From Corynebacterium afermentans subsp. lipophilum (GTDB lineage: Bacteria > Actinomycetota > Actinomycetes > Mycobacteriales > Mycobacteriaceae): DNA of 64,000 nt. The stretch covers positions 2,170,001 to 2,234,000 of the forward strand of contig NZ_CP046530.1 in assembly GCF_030408375.1 (NCBI RefSeq), given 5' to 3'. Every line of letters begins with the position of its first letter. Positions within the stretch are counted from its first letter, which is position 1. The notes under the pieces were generated by a model. The model saw only the letters and a program-made list of their open reading frames with translations. It was not told the DNA's origin and ran no database searches. Shown here piece after piece: positions 1 through 7,492 of the stretch. Position numbers and translations under genes: made by a program.

Positions 1-457
1 CCGCACGCTCCGGGGCGACGGCCACGTCGGCGTCGCCGTCGGCCACCATCTTCGCTGCCGCGGCGTTAGAGGGGGCGGGGATGAACTGCGCTTTCGGTGC
101 GTGTTTTGCCACCCAGCGCTTGACTTGTTGGTGGGCGACGGGGTGGGTGGCGAGCCGGAGGGCGTCGCTAAGCGTGTGCCCCTGCCTGGTCATCACTGCG
201 AACGCGATGGCAAGCTCGGTCTCCCCCACGATGCGCGCGTTTTCAGCGGCGGCGAGCGCGTCCATGGTGGTGGTCACCGCGCCGTCGATGGAGTTCTCGA
301 TGGCGCACACCGCGTACTCCGCCTCGCCCGCGTCTAAGGCGGCGAGCGCCGCGGCGGGCGACTCCACGGGCACGTACTGCGCGCCCTCAATGCCGAAGCG
401 CAGCGCAGCTTCCTCCGTGAACGTGCCGGCAGGGCCCAAGTAGGCAACTCGGGTCAT
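1..457 (-). CDS. pheA: prephenate dehydratase, N-terminal part (runs off window)
   Basis: Converts prephenate to phenylpyruvate in phenylalanine synthesis. Reading the minus strand from the ATG at 457 gives MTRVAYLGPAGTFTEEAALR, the hallmark N-terminus of bacterial PheA, followed by a periplasmic-binding-like fold with the ENS-DGAV segment (residues about 57-63) typical of the family. About 152 residues are visible; the rest of the catalytic domain and the ACT regulatory domain lie beyond position 1. The start codon overlaps the stop of the upstream gene (454-1350) as ATGA, so the two are probably translationally coupled. The symbol is secure from the N-terminal motif; allosteric regulation cannot be judged here. 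Confidence 0.93.
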   Translation of the reverse strand, partial: MTRVAYLGPAGTFTEEAALRFGIEGAQYVPVESPAAALAALDAGEAEYAVCAIENSIDGAVTTTMDALAAAENARIVGETELAIAFAVMTRQGHTLSDALRLATHPVAHQQVKRWVAKHAPKAQFIPAPSNAAAAKMVADGDADVAVAPERA

Positions 458-1350
458 GGCTGCCTTTGCAGCAGCGGGTGGGTGTCGTTGGCCACGTCTC
501 TCCAGTTCTCCGCGGTGGTGCGGATGCGCTCGGCCCAATCGTCCCACGACGCGCCGCTGGTGAATTCACCGGTGAGCTTGTTAATGGTGATCTGCACCTG
601 CGCGTGGTGGAACGGCTTTCCGTCCGCTAGCGCGTCGACGTAGGCGGTGGCGAAGGGGTCGAGCGCGGTGCGGGAGAACACGCCGTAGATGTAGGAGAGG
701 TTCTCCATGTAGAAAATCGCGTCCACCTGCTCGAGCTGCGTGCCTTCCGGGCCGGAAGTCATCGCGAAGAAAACGTTCAGCGCTGCCCAATCCGCGCCGA
801 AGTACTGCGCCTGCTGGTGGACCTCCTGGCCGAGTCTGGTAAACAGCTCCTCGGTTAGGTGGGCGCCAGAGGGACGAAACGCAGGCTTCATTGCCGAGCG
901 GTGGTAGAGGTGCGCGTCCACCATCGCGGCCGCACGCGCCCCTTGAAGTCGCTGCGCGAAGCGCTGCAGCGCCGCCACATCTGGCATGCCCTCGGCTGGG
1001 TCGTACGGGTGGCTGCCGTGGTAGACAAACGAGTTGGACTTGGGCGCGAAGCTAGCCGCGTACAGCTGGGTGGGTCCGCCCTGGCCGGTCTGGGCAACCT
1101 CGTGCCAGAACACCTCGTAGAAAAGCGTGCGGTGCTCGTCCTCTAAGTCGATCTTCGCGGACTGCGGCGGCTCGCCTTCCAGCTGCACCATCGCGGTGAC
1201 GAAGGTTTTGCCCTCGTGCGCGATCACCACGGAGTAGAACGCCTCCACCGGGAGGTGGTTGGAAATCTGCGCGACGATGGTGCGCACTAACTGTTGATAC
1301 GGCTCTCTCGGGCTGCCCGCCCCGGGGTTCTCACCAGCTGCCATAGGCAC
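454..1350 (-). CDS. conserved hypothetical protein upstream of pheA
   Basis: 298 residues, no family recognised with confidence. No signal peptide or membrane segment is visible, so it is probably cytosolic. Two halves seem loosely related: residues about 20-115 and about 165-285 both have an amphipathic helix, a strand pair around aromatic residues and an acidic FYE/FYMEN-type segment. This suggests an internally duplicated fold, perhaps of the YezG/immunity type, but that is a guess. It overlaps pheA by 4 nt and lies just downstream of the DUF2891 gene on the same strand, so the three probably form one transcript. Confidence 0.7.
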   Translation of the reverse strand: MPMAAGENPGAGSPREPYQQLVRTIVAQISNHLPVEAFYSVVIAHEGKTFVTAMVQLEGEPPQSAKIDLEDEHRTLFYEVFWHEVAQTGQGGPTQLYAASFAPKSNSFVYHGSHPYDPAEGMPDVAALQRFAQRLQGARAAAMVDAHLYHRSAMKPAFRPSGAHLTEELFTRLGQEVHQQAQYFGADWAALNVFFAMTSGPEGTQLEQVDAIFYMENLSYIYGVFSRTALDPFATAYVDALADGKPFHHAQVQITINKLTGEFTSGASWDDWAERIRTTAENWRDVANDTHPLLQRQP

Positions 1351-1365
1351 GTTTGTACACGAATG

Positions 1366-2280
1366 TCAGCTTGCTGGCTCGTCCTCCGCCGCGTCCTCGG
1401 CGAGCAGCGCGTAGGTGATGAGCCAGTGCGTAGCCATGAAGTTGTCGCCGGTCAGGTGGGGCGCGGCTGCGTCGATAAGCATCTGTGTTCCTTCCGGCCT
1501 ACCAATTTCGCGCAGCAACCAGGCGCGGGTGAGCATGAGCCCGATGAGGTGGGCCTGCTGGCCGTCCTCCGGGTCCGCGACCTGGATCGGCGCGGTGTAG
1601 AACTCGAACGCCGCGGGTGCGAGGAAGCCGCCCAGCCAGGCGGCGTACTCCTCGGCTGGCAGCACGCGGCGCATCAGCGCGGCCTCGGCCAGGCCGTTGG
1701 AAACGAAATCGTGGCCCGAAACCTCCCACGCGTGCGGGTAGGCGCGGTCGTCGCCGAACCAGGCTTCGGCGGTGCGTTCCACCTGCTCGCGCAGCGCAGG
1801 CGCGGCATCGTGGATGAGCAGCAGCGCCAGCGCCGAGTTCGAGTGCACCCCGTGGCGTACCGGCCACTGCTGCGTGCGCAGCCACGCGGCGATGTTGCGC
1901 TCTAGCTGGGCCTCAAGCGGCGCGAGCGCGCCCTCCCACCGGGTGCCGCGGCACACCTTGACCAGCTGCATCGCCCACGCCCAGCCGTACGGGCGCTCGT
2001 AGAGCGGGTGGGTGCGCAGGTACTCGGCCTCGGCGGCGACGTTGTCTTCGGTCAGGCGCTCATCGAGGAGGTCGGCGAGCCTGTGGTCGTCGATACGCAA
2101 ATGCACCTTCACCGCGGTGCAGAGCATGTGCACGCACGAGTGCCAGTCGTACGTGCCCCAAAACGCCGGGTGCAGCGTCCGCGGGTCGGGATGGCCGGGG
2201 CCTGCCTGTTCATGGTGCATGGCGGCGGGGTACTCCTGGCCGACAACCTGCTCGATAGTGCGCGCCCACGAATCCTGCAT
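1366..2280 (-). CDS. DUF2891 family protein
   Basis: 304 residues. The segment LHPAFWGTYDWHSCVHM (about residues 36-52) is the signature of DUF2891, a helical protein family of unknown biochemical role that resembles alpha/alpha-toroid enzymes. No signal peptide is visible. The ATG at 2280 is preceded by the hexamer TAACTT on the minus strand with a 7-nt gap and no Shine-Dalgarno, suggesting a leaderless transcript. It is divergent from the CPBP gene with only 17 bp between the start codons, and 15 bp separate its stop from the next gene on the same strand. Confidence 0.8.
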   Translation of the reverse strand: MQDSWARTIEQVVGQEYPAAMHHEQAGPGHPDPRTLHPAFWGTYDWHSCVHMLCTAVKVHLRIDDHRLADLLDERLTEDNVAAEAEYLRTHPLYERPYGWAWAMQLVKVCRGTRWEGALAPLEAQLERNIAAWLRTQQWPVRHGVHSNSALALLLIHDAAPALREQVERTAEAWFGDDRAYPHAWEVSGHDFVSNGLAEAALMRRVLPAEEYAAWLGGFLAPAAFEFYTAPIQVADPEDGQQAHLIGLMLTRAWLLREIGRPEGTQMLIDAAAPHLTGDNFMATHWLITYALLAEDAAEDEPAS

Positions 2281-2297
2281 GGCGTTAAAGTTAGCGC

Positions 2298-2996
2298 ATG
2301 ACTCGGCGCCTGAAGCTCGAAATCGTGCTCGTCCTCGCGGTCACCTTCGGCACCGCGGGGCTGCGTGCGGCGCTTCGGCTTGTGGACTCGCTGCTGAAAG
2401 CCCCGCTGAACCAGCAGAGCACCACCATCCACGACGCAGCCTCGTCGATTCCCTGGCTGGACCTGGCGCTGCAGGCGACCTCCGCGCTGACGCTTCTCGC
2501 GTGGGGCGGGCTGGCGTGGTTCCTGCTTGACGAGCAATGGCGCTGGCCCCGTTGGTCCGACGCCGCGCGCGGGGCGGGGTTTGCGGCGCTGATCGGGCTG
2601 CCCGGGTTGGCGTTCTACGTCGCCGCGGTGCACCTGGGCCTGTCCAAGGTGGTGGTGCCGACCACCGCCGCGGTGCAGATTCCCACCTCACTGTTGTGGT
2701 CGTTCGCCAATGGCTTCGGCGAGGAGATCGTGGTGGTGATGTACCTGGTCACCCGTCTGAAACAGCTGGGGTGGAAACCCTGGCAGTTCATCGCGGCCTC
2801 GGCGGTGCTGCGCGGTTCCTACCACCTGTACCAGGGGGTCTCCGCGGGTGTCGGCAACATTGTCATGGGCGTAATCTTTGCCTGGTACTTCCACAAAACT
2901 TCCCGGGTGTGGCCGCTGATCCTGGCGCACTTTTTCATCGATGCCGTGGCGTTTATCGCCTACCCGCTGTTGGATCTGTCGTGGCTCGGAATCTAA
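2298..2996 (+). CDS. CPBP family intramembrane metalloprotease
   Basis: 232 residues with about six to seven hydrophobic segments. It carries the family residues: Glu-Glu in FGEEIVVVMYLVTR, a His in the SYHLYQG segment, and HFFID near the C-terminus. CPBP (Abi) proteins are membrane-embedded Rce1-like proteases; some process peptides or confer immunity to bacteriocins, but no substrate can be named here. The ATG follows TAAAGT at 2286-2291 by 6 nt with no ribosome-binding site, pointing to leaderless translation. It is convergent with nothing and is followed by the LCP gene on the same strand after 31 bp. Confidence 0.85.
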   Translation: MTRRLKLEIVLVLAVTFGTAGLRAALRLVDSLLKAPLNQQSTTIHDAASSIPWLDLALQATSALTLLAWGGLAWFLLDEQWRWPRWSDAARGAGFAALIGLPGLAFYVAAVHLGLSKVVVPTTAAVQIPTSLLWSFANGFGEEIVVVMYLVTRLKQLGWKPWQFIAASAVLRGSYHLYQGVSAGVGNIVMGVIFAWYFHKTSRVWPLILAHFFIDAVAFIAYPLLDLSWLGI

Positions 2997-3015
2997 GCAC
3001 TTCCGTCACACTGGT

Positions 3016-3021
3016 TACACT
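3016..3021 (+). promoter_or_regulatory. -10 element of LCP gene
   Basis: TACACT lies 6 nt before the ATG at 3028 and no Shine-Dalgarno sequence is present. This geometry is that of a leaderless corynebacterial transcript and supports the chosen start. Confidence 0.5.
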
Positions 3022-3027
3022 AAGCGC

Positions 3028-4317
3028 ATGTCTACTACGCCCCATTCCAACGACCCCCGCGATAACGCGGGCGAGTTCGTGCTGGGCAAAGACGGCAAGC
3101 CACTCGTGGACCGCTACGGCCGCCCCATTCGCCGTCGCACTACTGCTTCTCGACGCGATCCCGCCGCCCGCCACCCCGACGAATTCACGCGCGTAGAACC
3201 CCGCGCGCGCAGGGTTCCGCCGCCGGTTTCTCCGCGGGTTGAGCCGGGCCACACCGTCTACGAACCCCCCGCCGCCTACGAGCCGCGCCGCGCACCGCAG
3301 CACCCGCGCCGCCGGCCCGCGCAACAGCGGCCGGCTCCGCGTCAGGCGCAGCAGCGCCCCGCCCCAGAGGAAGTCCCGCTGCAGGTGTCGAAGCGGAGGC
3401 GGAAAGGGCCGAAGGAACGTCGCAAAGTAAAGCTCCCCGGCTGCGGAGCAATACTTGCCCTGGTCATCGCCTTGCTCATCGGCTCGGTGCTGATCGCGGA
3501 CGCGCGCCTCAACCGCACCGCCGCCATGCCCGACCAGCAAATCTCGAACACCTCGGGGACCAACTGGCTGCTCGTCGGCTCCGACTCGCGCACGGGCTTA
3601 AGCGAAAAGGACGTCGAGCGCCTCGGCACCGGCGGCGACCTGGGCACCGTGCGCACCGACACAATCATGCTCATGCACCTGCCGCTGCGCGGAAAACCGA
3701 CGCTGATGTCCATCCCGCGCGACTCGTACGTGCCCGTGCCCGGGTACGGCTACGACAAGATCAACGCCGCATTCTCCATCGGCGGTCCGCAGCTGCTGGT
3801 GGAAACCGTGGAGCAAAACACCGGGCTGCACGTGGACCGCTACGCGGAGATCGGCATGGGCGGCCTCGCCGGCGTGGTCGACGCGGCGGGCGGCGTGGAG
3901 ATTTGCGTCGCCGAGCCAATCGACGACCCGTTGGCCAACATCAACCTCCAACCCGGCTGCCAGGAGATGGACGGCCCCACCGCGCTGGGATACGTGCGCA
4001 CCCGCGCCACCGCCCAGGGCGACCTGGACCGCGTGGCACGCCAGCGCGAGTTCATGACCACGCTGGTCACGCGCGTGCTGTCCCCGTCCGTGTACCTCAA
4101 CCCGTTCCGCATGGCGCGGCTGCTGTGGGTCACCCCGACCCTGCTGACGGTCAACTCCGACGACCACGCGTGGAACCTCGCCCGCATCGTCATCGCCCTG
4201 CGCGGCGGCCTGGAAACCGACACCGTGCCCATCGGTGGCTTCGCCGACACCGAGGTGGGCAACGTGGTGCTCTGGGACGACGCAGAGGCCGAAGCGCTGT
4301 TCGAGTCGCTGCGTTAG
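3028..4317 (+). CDS. LytR-CpsA-Psr (LCP) family protein
   Basis: 429 residues. A basic, proline- and arginine-rich cytoplasmic tail (about 1-140) precedes one membrane helix (about 145-165) and an extracellular LCP domain. Recognisable features are LLVGSDSRTG, RTDTIMLMHLP, SIPRDSYVPVPGYGYDKIN and the C-terminal GPTALGYVRTRATAQGDLDR with the conserved arginines that bind polyprenyl-pyrophosphate. LCP enzymes attach glycopolymers to peptidoglycan; in corynebacteria they attach arabinogalactan. The long arginine-rich cytosolic tail is typical of actinobacterial members. The longer reading frame upstream was rejected in favour of ATG 3028 because of the -10 hexamer just before it. Confidence 0.92.
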   Translation: MSTTPHSNDPRDNAGEFVLGKDGKPLVDRYGRPIRRRTTASRRDPAARHPDEFTRVEPRARRVPPPVSPRVEPGHTVYEPPAAYEPRRAPQHPRRRPAQQRPAPRQAQQRPAPEEVPLQVSKRRRKGPKERRKVKLPGCGAILALVIALLIGSVLIADARLNRTAAMPDQQISNTSGTNWLLVGSDSRTGLSEKDVERLGTGGDLGTVRTDTIMLMHLPLRGKPTLMSIPRDSYVPVPGYGYDKINAAFSIGGPQLLVETVEQNTGLHVDRYAEIGMGGLAGVVDAAGGVEICVAEPIDDPLANINLQPGCQEMDGPTALGYVRTRATAQGDLDRVARQREFMTTLVTRVLSPSVYLNPFRMARLLWVTPTLLTVNSDDHAWNLARIVIALRGGLETDTVPIGGFADTEVGNVVLWDDAEAEALFESLR

Positions 4318-4361
4318 GGCGCCGGGCGGGGCGGTTGGCGCAACAAGCGGCCACAGGCGGA

Positions 4362-4398
4362 AAACCGGCTACCTAGATCCGGCTACCAACCGATTTTG
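4362..4398 (+). repeat. left half of a terminator-type repeat
   Basis: AAACCGGCTACCTAGA followed by TCCGGCTACC matches the left arm and loop of the hairpin at 28509-28562 (same bases with three or four differences, both running into CGATTTT). The right arm GGTAGCCGGTTT is missing here; instead the sequence enters the transposase remnant. It probably was the LCP-gene terminator, cut by insertion. Confidence 0.6.
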
Positions 4399-4415
4399 GG
4401 CGCGCGGACAAAAAG

Positions 4416-4690
4416 TTGGAGTGTTGGGGGCTGGAAGGTGTTCCGATGCCCGCAGGTTTTCCATCTGATATCCGCGTTGGTGCGGTTGAGAGGTTTTTGG
4501 CCGGTTTGTCTGCCCGTGAGGTCTGCGACTGGGCTGAAGACACGTGTGGTTGCCGACCGTCGGTGGACACGGTCGGCAACTGGGTTGCAGCTAAGCGCCG
4601 CGGCCAGAGCTTTGACGGTACGCGACGCGCCTACGACGCTGAGACCACCGCGAAGGTTGTCGCATGCAGGTTGACCTCGCAGGCGACGGT
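4416..4690 (+). pseudogene. transposase remnant, N-terminal HTH fragment
   Basis: An open frame from ATG 4446 encodes MPAGFPSDIRVGAVERFLAG and continues to KVVACR. It looks like the helix-turn-helix N-terminus of an IS3- or IS481-like transposase (VGAVERFLAGLSAREVCDW, then a YDAETTAKVV linker). After about residue 75 the similarity stops, and the opposite strand becomes a thioredoxin-like gene fragment, so the element is truncated at about 4660-4700. No catalytic DDE domain and no right terminal repeat remain. It marks the left boundary of the copper island. Confidence 0.6.
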
Positions 4691-4694
4691 GCAC

Positions 4695-4957
4695 ACCACT
4701 GGCCCCAAGCGTTGAGGACGATGACCTCGCCTTCAAAATCAGACAGGCTGATCTCCTCACCCTCCTCCATCAGCGACGAGCCGGAGAAGTCCGGCAGCGG
4801 GGCACGTTCCTTCTCTGCGTAGATAATCTCGGTTTTCCGGGGCGGTGGGGAAGAAGACGGTGTTCTGGTTGTCTCGGAAGACCACAACACCGAGGAAGGT
4901 CATCGTGCTGCCCGGTGGGGGTCTGCAGCGACCCAGCTCACCCCAGCGACCGACCAT
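4695..4957 (-). pseudogene. TlpA/ResA-like thiol-disulfide reductase, broken
   Basis: Minus-strand segments read FRDNQNTVFFPTAPENR in one frame and TEIIYAEKERAPLPDFSG, then ISLSDFEGEVIVLNAWGQWCAP, in another. The second is the start of a TlpA-type redoxin, ending exactly at the WCxxC active site. Two lesions are visible: a frame change around 4835 (near a run of A in GGAAAACCG) and truncation after WCAP at about 4695, where the transposase remnant begins. In C. glutamicum a tlpA-like gene lies beside copO in the cop cluster (from memory), which fits its place directly downstream of copO here. It cannot make an active oxidoreductase. Confidence 0.7.
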
Positions 4958-4966
4958 GCTGTGGGG

Positions 4967-6442
4967 TTAGGCGTACCGCAGGGAACTCATCATCCCGGTT
5001 TCCATGTGATAGGCGTTATGGCAGTGAAATGCCCACTCACCGGGGTTGTCAGCGATCAGGTCGGCGATCATGGTTTCACCGTGGCGGAGAAGGACAGTGT
5101 CCTTGCGTAGCCCGTCGCTGCCGGGCAGCGCCCACGTGTGGCCGTGGATGTGCATGGGATGGGGCATCATGGTCCTGTTGCGCATGACCATCCGCAGGCG
5201 CTGACCCTCCTGCACGGTCGCGGAAGAGGATTGGCCGTCGGTGAGAATGCTCCATTCATACGGCATCATCTGCCCGCCCAGGTCGATGCTGACTTCTCGG
5301 TCTGGTGTGCCCTCGGGCAGGAGTGCACGGTCTGCTGGCTTCAGGGAGGACAGAAGCAGTCCGGTGGACGACAACTCGGGGAAGTCGACATCGGGGCGGG
5401 GGGCCTGGCCGCCGGCGGTGCGGATGACGGCGAAGGCGCGGTCGTCCTTACCCACCGCCAAAGCCGTGAGCGGGAAGATGCCGTCGCCGAGGATGACCTC
5501 GACGTCGACACGCTCGCCCATCGACAGGTAGATCGATTCGGTCTCCCAGGGCTGGACAGGGAAGCCGTCGGTGTGGGTGACGGTCATGCGGTGACCACCG
5601 AGAGCCACCTTGAAGATGGTGTCACCGCCGGAGTTGATAAACCGCAGGCGGGCCTTGTCGCCCGGGCGAGCCTCGAAGGTCCGGTGAGCACGGGGGATAC
5701 GCCCGTTGATGAGGTAGTGCGGATACATCACATCGCCGGCATCCCCGCCCAGTACCCGGTCCGGGGTGCCGTGCATCATCTGGCCGTGACCTCCCATCCT
5801 CTCGTTATGGTCGCCCGAACCCATTCCGGTGAGCTTGTCGAGCTCATCGTCGGGAGTGCCCTGAATGCCATCGACCCAGTCGTCGAGCACGATGGTCCAC
5901 TCGACGTCCTGGTCCTCTGCGTCGTCCGGATCGCGGACGATCAGAGGGGCGTGCAGACCCCGGTCGAGTTGCAGGCCGGTGTGGGAATGGTAGAAGTAGG
6001 TTCCTCCATGGGGGGTTTCGAACACATAGGAAAACGACTGACCAGATTCAATGGGGTCCTGGGTCATGCCGGGCACACCGTCGGCGGCGTTGTGGAGTGC
6101 GATGCCATGCCAGTGGATGGAGGTGCTCTCAGGCAGTTCATTGGTGATATCGACCTGGAGGACGTCGCCGGCGGTGGCCTCAATGGCCGCATCCCCGGTG
6201 TCAGAGACGTATCCCCACGTCTTGGCTTCGATGCCGCCGATATCCAGGGAGAGGGGCCGCGCGGTCAGCGTCCGGCGCACCGTCGGCTCACCGAGCGCAG
6301 TGGGGGTGGGAGTGGGGCTAAGAGAGGGACCTGGTGCCGAGGCAGCGGGTCCAGGGTCGCTGGTGCAGGCGGCCAAGGCCCCGGTGCCGGCGAGGACGAG
6401 CCCGCCGAGCAGAAACTGTCGTCGGGAAAACGCATTCGTCAT
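4967..6442 (-). CDS. copO: multicopper oxidase, Tat-exported lipoprotein
   Basis: 491 residues; oxidises Cu(I) to less toxic Cu(II) outside the membrane. The N-terminus has a twin-arginine motif (SRRQFL, residues 6-11), a hydrophobic stretch and a lipobox LAAC (Cys26), so it is exported folded and lipid-anchored. All four copper-ligand motifs are present: HWHG (110-113), HSH (152-154), HPMHIHGH (about 428-435) and HCHNAYHMETGM (about 473-484), giving the T1 site plus the trinuclear centre. A Met/Gly/His segment (GMGSGDHNERMGGHGQMMHG) probably binds Cu(I), as in CueO. RBS AAGGAAGG precedes the ATG. It lies downstream of cueP and is probably transcribed with it from the CopR-box region. The symbol follows C. 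glutamicum usage. Confidence 0.92.
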   Translation of the reverse strand: MTNAFSRRQFLLGGLVLAGTGALAACTSDPGPAASAPGPSLSPTPTPTALGEPTVRRTLTARPLSLDIGGIEAKTWGYVSDTGDAAIEATAGDVLQVDITNELPESTSIHWHGIALHNAADGVPGMTQDPIESGQSFSYVFETPHGGTYFYHSHTGLQLDRGLHAPLIVRDPDDAEDQDVEWTIVLDDWVDGIQGTPDDELDKLTGMGSGDHNERMGGHGQMMHGTPDRVLGGDAGDVMYPHYLINGRIPRAHRTFEARPGDKARLRFINSGGDTIFKVALGGHRMTVTHTDGFPVQPWETESIYLSMGERVDVEVILGDGIFPLTALAVGKDDRAFAVIRTAGGQAPRPDVDFPELSSTGLLLSSLKPADRALLPEGTPDREVSIDLGGQMMPYEWSILTDGQSSSATVQEGQRLRMVMRNRTMMPHPMHIHGHTWALPGSDGLRKDTVLLRHGETMIADLIADNPGEWAFHCHNAYHMETGMMSSLRYA

Positions 6443-6513
6443 GATTTAACCTTCCTTGGTGCAAGATTTCAGAGACACGGGAGACAGTCGCAGGTGAGGA
6501 CCCTGCTGAGCCA

Positions 6514-7089
6514 TCACGTCAGGCGCAGGTCTGTGACACAGGTGGCACCGTCGTCGGTGGTGGAAAACTCCGTGGTGCCGGTACGCCCCTGGTAGCTGAC
6601 CTCAATCAGGCCGGTGACATCATTGGGCAGCCAGAAGCCAATAAACCCGTTGTCGAAGGTGGTTGTCGCCTCGTCCACCAGCACCTCACCGGTCGCCTCA
6701 TCGGTGATCGTGACCTGGATATCCTCATTGTCGAGTTCCCCCAGGCAGGTCGTGAGGCTGTGGTAGAAGCAGTCGTGGGTGGAGGTGAGATAGGGTGCGA
6801 TCGAGACATACGTCTGATTGTCGGGAAGATCGACCACGACTTCCTGGTCATCGCTCGAGAGCAGCAGTTCATCGTTACGCACTGAGGCGATCAGATCCGT
6901 GGGACGCTCAGTGACCTTCTGCCGGTCGAGGTGATCAATGATCTCCACCCCGTCCATGGCGGCCAGGCCATGGGTAGTCAGGAATGTGTCCTGGGACACC
7001 GTCCCATCTGCGGTGGGTTCCGGGTCGGCGGCCGAACACCCCGTGAGGGCGAGGACAAGGGCGGCGGCTGCGATCGCTGCTCGTTTCAC
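6514..7089 (-). CDS. CueP family periplasmic copper-binding lipoprotein
   Basis: 191 residues starting at GTG 7089, preceded by AGGAG; the upstream ATG frame was rejected because it pushes the signal peptide inward. The N-terminus MKRAAIAAAALVLALTGCSA is a lipoprotein signal (Cys17). The body matches CueP: FLTTHGL-MDGVEIIDHLDR, RPTDLIASVR, YVSIAPYLTSTHDCFYHSLT followed by TC, NGFIGFWLP and a C-terminal TCVTDLRLT. The Cys in HDCFYH, the Cys in TTC and the C-terminal Cys are the metal-binding and disulfide positions of the family. CueP binds copper in the Salmonella periplasm; here it would act on the outer face of the membrane beside CopO. It is divergent from copRS. Confidence 0.88.
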   Translation of the reverse strand: MKRAAIAAAALVLALTGCSAADPEPTADGTVSQDTFLTTHGLAAMDGVEIIDHLDRQKVTERPTDLIASVRNDELLLSSDDQEVVVDLPDNQTYVSIAPYLTSTHDCFYHSLTTCLGELDNEDIQVTITDEATGEVLVDEATTTFDNGFIGFWLPNDVTGLIEVSYQGRTGTTEFSTTDDGATCVTDLRLT

Positions 7090-7492
7090 GTCAATCTCCT
7101 TGGATCGTGGTAGGGCCATGAGAAGACACCGCCTCAAGGTCGATGCCATACCTTTATCTAGCACGGGTGCCTGACGGACTAGAATTCAAAAACCCTGCTC
7201 ACAGTCTTATAACAGGGAGAAAAAGGGGGTGAATTCGGTGGGCTGGGTCACCACCGGAACACCACCCCACAGCCGTGGGCGATGTCCTTCCACCCGCCCC
7301 GGGTATGCGGTACAGGCAGTGAAATCCCTGGTGGCGCCTGCCGAACCGACCAGGGAAGGCGATGCCGCCGGCCCGGGGTGGGGCACAGGGGTGACGGCGG
7401 CCGAAGGGTGATGTTTGAAGATTTGATGAAGATTTCCCGCTGGGCACTGAGCGAAGGTGGTGTTCCCCCTGCCCGGAGCGATACTGGGGTCT
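7090..7492. promoter_or_regulatory. cueP-copO / copRS divergent control region
   Basis: About 400 bp without a convincing gene. It holds the CopR box (7416-7435), the copR -10 region (GATACT 7480-7485, 7 nt before ATG 7493) and a loose inverted repeat CCCTG...CAGGG at about 7191-7218. The cueP promoter should also lie here, but no -10/-35 pair could be fixed. Confidence 0.55.
7416..7435 (+). promoter_or_regulatory. CopR binding box, perfect direct repeat
   Basis: TGAAGATTT-GA-TGAAGATTT is an exact copy of the 9-bp direct repeat with 2-bp spacer reported for CopR in C. glutamicum (from memory). It lies 57 bp before copR and about 325 bp from cueP, so it can serve both directions. Confidence 0.85.

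Noticed and set aside
2941..3027. Longer start for the LCP gene
   Set aside because: The extension lies in the 3' end of the CPBP gene and has no promoter or RBS; ATG 3028 has a -10 box at the right distance.
7191..7218. Terminator in the cueP-copR region
   Set aside because: Inverted repeat CCCTG/CAGGG has a stem of only 5 bp and a loop of about 18 nt, too weak for a terminator.
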